A program made the position numbers and the translations under genes. A stretch of 26,171 nucleotides of DNA. It comes from Phoronis australis. Lineage: Eukaryota; Phoronida; Phoronidae. Numbering within the stretch: the first letter of the stretch is position 1; each line of letters starts with the position of its first letter. Where the stretch lies: NCBI GenBank assembly GCA_002633005.1, contig NMRA01000063.1, positions 362,871 through 389,041 of the forward strand. The letters are read 5' to 3'. The notes under the pieces were generated by a model. That model worked only from the letters and a program-made list of their open reading frames with translations. It did not search any database and had not been told where the DNA came from. Below are positions 14,291-24,200 of this stretch, in pieces.

Positions 14291-15356
14291 CTAGATGTTA
14301 AGTTATACTGCATGATGGCTTTCAGCATTAAAGCTGTACTGAGCTGCACTTCTTGCATGTTAAGCTTTTTGTGTGCGGGTGTTGAAGATTCCCATGACAG
14401 GTGATATACCTCAATCTCAGATTAAGACTCTGCTTTTTATTTGTACATTTTGTGACTGGTAGCCTGCACGTAATTTGTATATTTTTGGTGATTGGCTAAA
14501 AACAAGGAGGCCAACTGTGATTCACTCGGAAAATAGTCCAGTGATTTCTGAATTCTGTTTGAAAAGTTACTTCTGTCTTAGAGCGTTCTATATTTGTGAG
14601 GGGTAGACTTTATTATGGACATTTTTCATTAATTTTGACTTGTGGAAGGATGTATTTCTAGAAGCGAAATTGTCTATATATACTAGGGATTAAATTTTAG
14701 ATAGTGAGATGTGAAAAGATGCAGTAAGATTATAGCAAGTTGTATTTTTTCCTTGTGTTTGTTGGGTCATTTGTTCATCTCAACAATATTTTGGTGAAAA
14801 TGACTGTCAGCAACCTATTATGAAGTGGCTTTGGTCCACATATATTCTTTGAACTGAAATGTAGGGATTTCACTAGAAATATAATTAAGAATATTCACCG
14901 TGTAAAAGTACTTGGTTAAACCGAACTGGTTGCATTTATTGTTTTCTTTATGTTTTGATATCCTAACTTTTACATATTCCCATCTGCTTATAGTTGTGTT
15001 CAAGTACGATTGTGATTTAATGACACAAGAGGTGTGCCACTTCCCAGTTTTATACAGTGCTGGTGTTCAGAACTAAAACTACTGCTTTAGTTGACCAATT
15101 CCTAGAACTACCATAATGCAGCATGTTGTATGTACCAATTTGTTTGTTAATTGTCTAGGGTACTTACATACGAGTAAAATGACCACTCTAAGCTAATTTA
15201 CCAAATGTTACGAGATAGCCGTATATTTCAAGGTAATATGTATAGAGGTAAGTCGAGTCAGTTGTCATGTTGCAGCTTTTAGTCCAAGCATTCACAAGTG
15301 CCTTGAGAAATGAGTGTTAAAACAGCTTCTGTTTATCAATGGTCTTTTTAGTGCCA

Positions 15357-15362
15357 AATAAA
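15357..15362 (+). terminator. Poly(A) signal AATAAA for ZCCHC24
   Basis: This is a canonical AATAAA about 2.2 kb after the stop codon, with a T-rich downstream stretch at 15388-15402. It is the best 3' end signal before the transposon at 15421. Confidence 0.6.
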
Positions 15363-15420
15363 AGCTTTTTTGTAGTCAGAAATTAGCCTTTTTTTGTTTT
15401 TAAAGATGTGTCCTAATGAA

Positions 15421-15763
15421 CAGGGCTTGGAATTTTCTGCGGAAACGCGGATTTCCGCTTTTTTTATATTTCCGCGTAAAAAAATCGGATTTGATATGAA
15501 ATTTCCGCGGCAAATTCCTTTCTTACCGCGGCTCGTGTTATTGTTAAGCGCGGCGACAAATACTACCGCTCTGCAGCCAAAATTGTGCGGGTTGGGAGTG
15601 GACGGGCGAGCGAAAAGGACGCAGACACATGCTACTGTGGTAACTTTTTTTTTTTTTTAGTCCCGCGGAAAGGTTCACATTGACCATTTCAAAGGCTGTT
15701 ATCGGGCATGATTTGGGCCGTAAAAGTTTCCGCGTTTTTTGTCATTGGTCATTCCAAGCCCTG
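15421..15763 (+). mobile_element. CAGGGCTTGG inverted-repeat element, copy 2 (343 bp)
   Basis: It has the same termini with 6-bp target duplication AATGAA (15415-15420 and 15764-15769). It is shorter than the other copies because the block before the GGCTCGTGTT region is deleted, which removes the ATG of the short frame. It sits about 60 bases after the ZCCHC24 poly(A) signal, between the two convergent genes. Confidence 0.87.
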
Positions 15764-15769
15764 AATGAA

Positions 15770-16239
15770 TTTAACTTGAAACAATCCACATTGATCATTG
15801 CTCTATAAAACCATCTTTCACTTGACAATTGTGATGTGCAAGGCGTGCCAAGTTGACTGGGACAAAAGTGGGTTTCTTTCATTTGCTGTCAATCGGGAGA
15901 TGTTGAACATTTTTGTGTCGATCGTTTGAATATCTCACTCCTCAATAGTAGCAATTTGGTGGCATGATGGTTACGAAGATTTTATAAAAACAAAATCTCA
16001 CTGCATTAAATCCTCACACAAGAATGCAGCAGAGTGCTGGCCACCAACTACTTAATCACCAGCTGGTGGTAGTAAGGCGTATTTCATGGAATATTCACAA
16101 AGATAAAAATTATCTTATGGGCCACTAATTGTGATGAAGCGTAGACATGAACAGTCAATTTAAAATGGCAATGAATTCAATCAGGGTTTCTAGTCCTTTG
16201 ATTAGACGAATAAACTTCGGGAAATGCAAAAAAATTCTT
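15770..16239. other. Spacer between the two convergent transcripts
   Basis: This AT-rich DNA between the copy-2 transposon and the presumed 3' end of the minus-strand gene shows no recognisable feature. Confidence 0.4.
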
Positions 16240-16258
16240 GTAGCAGTTGGGTTACACA

Positions 16259-16264
16259 TTTATT
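16259..16264 (-). terminator. Poly(A) signal AATAAA for the minus-strand gene
   Basis: This AATAAA on the minus strand is about 1.9 kb after the stop. It faces the ZCCHC24 poly(A) signal at 15357 across about 0.9 kb, giving a tail-to-tail gene pair. Confidence 0.5.
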
Positions 16265-16758
16265 GTTCTCTGGACGGTTAAACTGAGTTTGAGCAAAAAT
16301 GCTCTTGTTGGTAACATGAATTGTGTAAAACAAAAGAACACTCAATATATCTACTTACAGTAAACATTGCACAATGCCTACAACAAATGTAATAACACAA
16401 ATATCTCACAAACATGTATAAAAATATAAACCATTGTACTGATACACTATTCCCATTAAATGGCGTCATACAATATCCTTGACTATAAAATATAGATTGT
16501 GTCTGATAAAGTGATTGAAATGCTGGTCTACAACTGAGAAAACATCTCGAGCACAGTGAAACCACTAGCAATGAACAATATTGCAAAAATTCAAAAATTG
16601 CACATTTTCAGCTTTCAACAACTCCCCACATAAGTAAGCTTGGGCTCACTTTTAGAAACAGAGTCATTACTGAAACTATAGGCCTACCACTGTTGATAAG
16701 CAAGAAAGACACTAAACATATACTGTGCATCATTTCAGGGGAAACCCTACAAACCAGG

Positions 16759-16926
16759 ATTAATGACAGTATTGTGCACCCTAGCATTGGTACAAATGAC
16801 AGTATTGCGCACTCTAGCAGAGGTACAAATGACAGTATTGAGCACCCTAACACTGGGGCAAATGACAGTGTTGTGCACCCTACCATTGGTACAAATGACA
16901 GTATTGTGCACCCTAGCATTGGGGAA
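16759..16926 (-). repeat. Five-copy 33-bp minisatellite in the minus-strand gene 3'UTR
   Basis: AATGACAGTATTGTGCACCC words start every 33 bases (16762, 16795, 16828, 16861, 16894) with moderate divergence. The period is divisible by three, so several spurious open frames appear on both strands. Confidence 0.93.
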
Positions 16927-17778
16927 ATCTACAACTAAGGATCTCAGCGTAGAAAGTAAACAAAAGAAAATCCGACATAGAAAACAACAATCTTGAGCTA
17001 ACAAAACTGCTAAATCGGTGAAAAAACATGGCTGTTATGCTGTAGCCAAATTTGTGGAGTGATCTTGTATGTCAACTTTGACTGACATGAGATAAACGCC
17101 ATTCTGACCAATCTCTGTTATTGATAATTGTTAACATTATGAGAACTTCAGAACAAAATACTAGAGTTCACTGCATTGCAATATTGAACATTAAGGTTAT
17201 GTAAAACCATATTTACAAGTCTGTGCATTCAGTCAAATATCTAAAGAACAATTTAACTTGGCAAAAATATACTGGAAAAGAAATCCTTCAGAATTTATAT
17301 GTCTGTCTTCATAGCAACCTGGCATTGGTTGGGTCACGTGGCTGTTTTAGAGTAATATTTAGGAAAAAATAAAGGTAGCCATAGCAAAATAACATCACTA
17401 AATTCCGTTTGATATAAATATTCACGATGAAATCCCCAAAATGCTGCTACAATTGCAGCCAAGTTTCAAGTCATCACAAAAGTTCGATTTTTGATAACTC
17501 CTACTACCAAAACATATCAAACAATTCCTAAAAACATTTTAGAGAACAGTGCACAAAGCACAGTAAATTGAAATTTCAGTTGAATCCGATCGGCCATTTT
17601 TTTAAATATAACGTTGAGATTTGAGGGTTTTGCGTAACCTTAGTTACAATTGAACTGCATTTCAGAGCAAATTTTACTTCAAGGAATTGATCACCTTCTA
17701 CTAATAGATGTAATTGTTTTACAAAAACATTATGTGCACGTATCATAGGCGTTCTGTTACAAAGCCAACGACTTTTCT

Positions 17779-17784
17779 TTTATT
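17779..17784 (-). terminator. Possible alternative poly(A) signal
   Basis: This is an AATAAA on the minus strand, about 370 bases after the stop of the START-like gene. It could end a short 3'UTR form. Support is the hexamer alone. Confidence 0.3.
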
Positions 17785-18154
17785 TACAAAAGCATGAGAG
17801 TGATGAAAGCATCTAGAGTACATTAGATGGTGTTCCTTTTTAAAGACCGAAATGAACAACACAGGTGACAGTTGAGTTTCAGTCAGACAATCTACAATTA
17901 CTTCCATGTTGAGTCAATCACAAATAGTTGATGGACAGTAAAAGCGAGTTTTGCTTATTTTAAGATGGTAATTTTGCCCAGAGTGTTATGAAAATCATAA
18001 AAAATTGCTAGGAAGCTATTTTCAGAAATCCTCTGTATGAAGTGAGACGCGCTGAAAAACATAGTGAAGACCTTAATGTGAGAAAACCTTGTGAACAAGC
18101 AGTGCCAATCAATGTCTCTGTATTACTTGCAAGGTCACACTGGTTACTTTTTCT

Positions 18155-18253
18155 TCAATTTTGACTGTCAGGTCGAAAAAGGATCCTCAAGTTGAACAAA
18201 GCCTGCCGTGCTCTTGAAGCATACACTAGCTTCATAAAGGGACATATGGCCAC
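18155..18253 (-). CDS. START-like gene: last coding exon
   Basis: This exon has 32 codons plus TGA after acceptor TTCTCTTGCAG. Phase 0 gives VAICPFMKLVYASRARQALF and then NLRILFRPDSQN, a long amphipathic helix where the START fold places its C-terminal helix. Another frame gives a 27-residue open peptide from the same acceptor, but it does not match the phase of the preceding donor. Confidence 0.78.
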   Translation of the reverse strand: MAICPFMKLVYASRARQALFNLRILFRPDSQN

Positions 18254-21200
18254 CTGCAAGAGAAATTGGTGTCGTATCAGGTGATTGGTATACAAGTGTA
18301 AAACTATAACTGCTTATAGGGACAATATTGATTTTACAGCCAAAAAACTACTTTTGGGACTCTTGTTTGATGGGATGGAACATACATGTTATTACCTTTG
18401 TATGAGATGGGATATACATGTTATTACCTTTGTATGAGATGGGATATACATGTTATTACCTCTGTATGAGATGGAATATACAAGTTATTACCTGTGTATG
18501 GGATGGGATATACATGTTATTACCTTTGTATGAGATGGGACATGCATGTAATTACCCATGTATGAGATGGGACATACACGTTATTATCTTTGTATGGGAT
18601 GGGACATACATGTTATTACCTTTGAGCAGTGGTACAAAACACAGGGCTTGGAATTTTCCGCGGAAACGCGGATTTCCGCTTTTTTGAAATGTGCTTTCTG
18701 CTTTTTTTATAATATTTCCGTGTAAAAAAATCGGATTTGATATGAAATTTCCGTGGCAAATTCCTTTCTTACCGCGGCATTGCAGACGACGTTCACCTCG
18801 AAAAGCGGAAGTTGCTCTTTATGTTTCGGAGGAACGTAAATTGTCAACATTGCCGGGGCATCTGGGTAAATTTTAGCGTGGTGTGATTTTCAATGGCGGC
18901 TCGTGTTATTGTTAAGCGTGGCAACAAATACTACCGCTCTGCAGCCAAAATTGTGCGGGTTGGGAGTGGACGGGCGAGCGAAAAGGACGCAGACGCATGC
19001 TACTGATGGTGGTAACGTTTTTTTTTTAGTTTTTTTTTTTTAGTCCTCCCGATTTTTGTCGCGGAAAGGTTCACATTGACCATGTCAAAGGCTGGTTATC
19101 GGGCATGATTTGGGCCATAAAAGTTTCCACGTTTTTTGTCATTGGTCATTCCAAGCCCTGAAAACAAAATGAGTAATGTTTTGTGATTCTGACTGTTCAT
19201 TTGCCTGCCAAGCAATAACAGAAATCAAAGCCAGCGTCTTTATTATTTAATACTCAGCTATTAAATGTGTAGACTTTGACTCAGTGGCAAAGCATTCAGG
19301 TGCTATTGCAGAGCTAGTGGCTTTGATTCTGTGCTGCTATTCATTCTTTTTTGCAGAGAATGTCGCTTTATGATAGTTGCGCAATTTTAACACTGTGCCA
19401 GTGATTTGGAAATTCAATACCTTAAAATAAAAAACACATTGCCATGTCGCTACGGCTGACCTCAGCTGAATTTCTTGGAAAATTCTCATTACAAGGTGGA
19501 CCGTGACGTGTTTGTATGTGTCTTTCAATTTTAAATCTTTCCACCAGTAACACGAAACAATTTTCTTTTAGACAACTTGTCATTTTCTGGCTATACAGTT
19601 ACATTTTGTACTTGAATTTCCCAGAAAATGAAGGTATTTTGCTAGACCAATAAGGAATATTGTAAACATGGCCAATTTTTGTGAATGGAGTTCGGTTCGA
19701 GATATCCTTAGAATATGCAGGACCTAGAAAAAAATTCACCGTATTCAGAAATTCAAGAGAACTTTGTTTTCACTGCAGTCAAACCTGTGCTAAGTAACTG
19801 GACATCCTAGTGGACATTGTCCAGGTAACAGTGACCAGGCCCGTCTTGTCCTTGTATTGCTTAAATCGCATTTCTACTTTAGTCTTTGTCCAGTGGTCAG
19901 CATTGAATATAATCAGGTGCATAGAGTCGTAGGCCACAATTTTTACATCATAGACATCATCACCTGTAACGATGCATTACAAGTGAATGATACACGTTAA
20001 AAACATGAAGATCAAAATCACAGAGTCAATGAGAACTTTTTTAAAACAGCATTCTCATGACAAGTAAGGCTGAGATACTATTACTACAGGACCAGGGGTT
20101 ATCTTACACACAGTAGGTAGGGAGAGTCTCCACACACTCAGAGATACTATTACTACAGGACCAGGGGTTATCTTACACACAGTTAGTAGGGAGAGTCTCC
20201 ACACACTCAGAAATACTATTACTACAGGACCAGGGGTTATCTTACACACAATTGGTAGGGAGAGTCTCCACACACTCAGAGATACAATTACTACAGGACC
20301 AGGGGTTATCTTACACACAGTTAGTAGGGAGTCTCCACACACTCAGAAATACTATTACTACAGGACCAGGGGTTATCTTACACACAATTGGTAGGGAGAG
20401 TCTCCACACACTCAGAGATGAATATCCAAAAAGACAATACAAGGTAATGAAACCCTCTCCCTGACTCACTGAGACAACACTTTCTATTCACCTTGCCACA
20501 AAATAACCCAATCCATCTGTTCTGAAATGTTTTCAAGTGGCTAAGGTTGAATAATTCAGTGGAAGAAATCGCCATCCCATAAGGGAAGAAATGGCAGTGA
20601 TTTTTTAATATATTTTGTGTTGAAAATCTGACAGGATGCATTTGATATGATCTCAATTTCATTGTGTTGGTGAATCTTGTAATTGGAGTTTAGTCACAAG
20701 ACAGCATTAAGCCACTGTGTGATCAGAGACAAAGGCAACTCGTATATTCAACATCAGTGTATCAATTCTGGGTTTTCAAACATACATTTGTTCATTGAAT
20801 GCAGTGAACATAAGACTGCACGCAATGCATCCTGCTAGATTTAAAACGCAACATTTTTAAAGGACTGTAACCTGTTACATACCACACTGCAATATCATTT
20901 TTGAAACAAGAAGCAAAGTATAATTTCAACTAAACAACAAATACAACAATCCAATGTGTGAGAACTTCACTGAGAGTCTAGCTTGCATAGTCCTGAATAA
21001 ACCACTGTTGGGGGGCAAGAAAGAGTCACGACAGTTCAGAGTCCTGAAGAAGCAGCGTCGTTGATCAGAGATGGTGGACAAAATTCGAGCGAACAGTGTA
21101 TATCATTATGTTTCCTTATAAATGACAAAAGTAGTTTTTACCTCAGATATGTACATACCTATTACTGGCAGACGGTCTGTAGCTATATATGTTTTTCCTA

Positions 21201-24200
21201 CACCAATAGGGCCCTGGTCAGCTTCATAAATAGAGTAATGGCTTGGAAACCACTGTAAGAATATTAACCATAGTCTATAGCTGCCCAGCCAACAGTCTAG
21301 TCTATAGCTGCCCAGCCAACAGTCTAGTCTATAGCTGCCCAGCCAACAGTCTAGTCTATAGCTGCCCAGCCAACAGTCTAGTCTATAGCTGCCCAGCCAA
21401 CAGTCTAGTCTATAGCTGCCTAGCCAACAGTCATAATACAATAGTAGTACCACTAAACAAACAAGTTCAAGAAAAACAGTAACTATAACAGCTGTAACAC
21501 AAGCAGCAGTAGTGATAAAAATTAGGAAACATTATTTTGAGACATCAGCAAATCAAGAACAATTAGGCTGCACAGAGCGCTTATTGCACTTGAAATTGTA
21601 ATAGTCGCTTACCAGCTGAAAGTACTATAGTTCTAACTTACAGGGGCCTCCAATATGAGAGTCACTTTCCTCCAAAGAATAACATGCATCAAACTAGTTA
21701 TCAAAATCAAGATCCCCTGTAAGTAACTACTGCCCTCAACACAGTACATCTTAATGAACCTTTGAACACCATTTAAAAGTTGACTGAACAAATAATCACA
21801 TCGTCTTCCACAACCCAAACTTATTACAATGACAGAGACTACCAACATGGGCTATAGATAAGCAGATAAACGTAAACTGGGGATAGGTAGGCAAACATGG
21901 CTTGGCGATTGGCAAATCAACATGGGTTGAAAATAGTGGGCAGATCAACATGTGCTGGAGATTAGCAGATCAACATGGGTTGGGGATAGGCCCATGAACA
22001 TGGGCTCGGGATGGGCTGATCAACATGTGTTTAACATGTGCTGGAGATAAGCAGATCAAAATGGGTTGGGAACAGGCGGATCAACATGGGCTAAGGATAG
22101 GCAGATCAGCATGGGCTAGGAATAGGCAGATCAACATGGGCTGGGGATAGGCTGATCAACATGGGCTGGGGATAGGCAGATCAACATGGGGTGGGAATAT
22201 AGGCAGATCAACATTGAAGGAGATAGGAACATCAACATTTTCCAAAAACGAGAAAATGGAAGATTTTCATGAAATAACATGTTTAGTGCCCTGGACAAGT
22301 TTGATGCAAAAAAGCTTCAGTGGCAGATAATTGCAGCGGTAAAAGTATGCATACTATCCGTTCTGTACCCCAAAACTACAACATTAAACGCACATAACGC
22401 AGAAAATAAAGGCACAGTAATGTCACCTATTGCCAAAGTAACACCTCAATATGGTCTTGGTAAGACCTGTTTGCTTCAACTTAACTTGGTCTCAATCAAC
22501 AATCAATTGACACTCCTCACTTCTAACCAGAAAAGGGAACAAGTTGAGATGAGCTCTAAGACAGTGCTGTCCACAATACAGTTATCCTAGAACAACTCAC
22601 ACTAGTGCAACTTACCTCACTTTATGTGAACCCTCCACACATACACGTATATACAATAACTAGGGTAAGGCACAAGTTGCACGGCTGTGTCTATGCCAAT
22701 GGACAGATAATGCAAATAAGGTGCGTAAAAGAAAACCCATGAGTATGTAACCACAGGAGATAATTTACTTCTGCCTTGCCCCAGGTTTGTGGCCACACAG
22801 CAAATAGAAGTGGCGTAATAAGTTACCTCGATAATGGGGAGTAAGTTGTCACATGTGGGGCAAGTTGGAATAATTTAAGTAACGTCCAGACAATGCCCAA
22901 ACCTGGCAACAACTCGTTCAAGGATTAACTTATTCTAGTGTAAGTTTCAGTGTGTGGACGGCACTTTGATCAAAAGGCGTTTATACGGTAGTATCTTTAA
23001 CTGCATTATAACGATTGTTTTTGATTGCAAAATGGTGTTCATTGGCACTCAACAAAAACTCAGTGAGAAACACTTGAGTATTGTTACCTTATTATAATTC
23101 TCTAGGTTAGAGACAAAGTCAAACAAGTCTGCCCTGTTCGCAGCAATAATGGCCGTCTTTGATGCTAATTGTGTCTCACCAGCTACCTCACACTGATACA
23201 AAATGGCCAATGAGACAAAGACTATGCCAGCAACGTATAGGAGGTTATCTTTCAACCAATTTCCTTTTTTTGAATCCAGGTCAGGCAAGTTACTGTGAGC
23301 ATTGCTGTTAGCTGGTATAGTAGGCTCTTTGGTTGGAAGTCCGTTGGCAGCGTGTTCATTTCCAGAAGATTCATCTTTTTTGATTGGCTTTTCAGGGATC
23401 TATGAATAAATGAATATAAATGAAATTGTAACATTTCTTACGAAAACTTAGTATAAAATACAAAAAAAATTCAGAGACCAAAAAATATTGGCCTCCCTGT
23501 TACAGTAATGTAAACAAAAATAATGACTCTTCCAGTTATCCTGTTCAATATTCACATCTATTTACATATTTACAAACAATTGACAAGTTACACGGTCACA
23601 AAGAGAGCATCCAACACCAACACTTGAAACTTGCAGCATCTTCATACAGTCTTCACCACCAAACCATCCTCACACGTTCCACTCCACCAAAATAATACAC
23701 TCAAGTTCCATGCACTAGACGCTGCTGTCCACACCCTTGCAAACACTCGCCACATTAACAAAATAATAGCTCAGTACTTTGAAAGAATGTAAACAAAACA
23801 TAAGAGAGTCCAGCCTCTGTGTTCAGATAACAATTCATCACACACGTCCGCTTACCATCATCGACCAACTAGAACTCTGGGATAAACTCAAAACTGTCCC
23901 CCAGCAGGAATACCTAACACTCACACACAGCAAACTCTTAAATTGTAATGAAATGTTACCTGCCAATGTTGACATAGTGAGTAACATTGCCGCACAATTA
24001 CTCTTCATAAGTTTTCACAAAGAAATGCTGCGAATTGGTGACTCAATATTAACATCAATAATTGGTGACTCAATATTAACATCAATAATTGGTGACTCAA
24101 TATTAACATCAATAAAAACACAAAAATATTAAGGGAGTAAACAAACCTCAGTTTTGTGTCTTTTAAATAACATTTTGAATTTACAAAAAATTGCAGTACA

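Larger units (their letters stand above)
13127..15385 (+). other. Probable ZCCHC24 3' untranslated region
   Basis: This AT-rich stretch follows the ZCCHC24 stop and has no credible coding exon. It ends at an AATAAA (15357-15362) followed by a T/GT-rich stretch, the normal layout of a poly(A) site. It holds one perfect Pumilio-type octamer TGTATATA (13411-13418) and two exact tandem repeats (13972-14076 and 14101-14290). The end is inferred without transcript data. A long minus-strand reading frame of 152 codons (13308-13766) lies inside it, but its composition looks like AT-rich chance. Confidence 0.6.
16240..18154 (-). other. Probable 3' untranslated region of the START-like gene
   Basis: This AT-rich stretch runs from the stop of the minus-strand gene to an AATAAA on the minus strand. 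No exon-like frame was found. It contains a five-copy 33-bp minisatellite (16759-16926). An earlier AATAAA on the minus strand (17779-17784) could give a shorter transcript. The extent is inferred. Confidence 0.5.

Noticed and set aside
14073-14301. Two overlapping repeat-protein frames
   Set aside because: They are created by a 45-bp tandem repeat whose period is divisible by three, located after a stop codon in a 3'UTR.
16608-17004. Open frames on both strands with repeated short words
   Set aside because: They are explained by the 33-bp minisatellite in the 3'UTR; several frames stay open at once, which real coding sequence would not do.
18155-18251. Alternative reading of the last minus-strand exon (GHMSLYEASV...)
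   Set aside because: It needs a one-base carry-over, while the previous exon ends in phase 0; the phase-0 reading gives a helix fitting the START-like fold.
18370-18624. Regular 32-bp spaced repeats resembling a CRISPR array
   Set aside because: Units are contiguous with no unique spacers, and the genome is eukaryotic.
19640-19735. Possible extra exon after TTTTTTTCTAG on the minus strand
   Set aside because: All frames end at stops without a START-like pattern or usable donor in phase, and exons 5 and 6 join directly in phase.
20055-20464. Repeat-containing open frames on both strands
   Set aside because: They come from the 69-bp intronic minisatellite; the splice model of the surrounding gene does not use them.
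21259-21482. Repeat-protein frame VYSCPANSL on the plus strand
   Set aside because: It is an artefact of the 27-bp minisatellite on the strand opposite to the gene.
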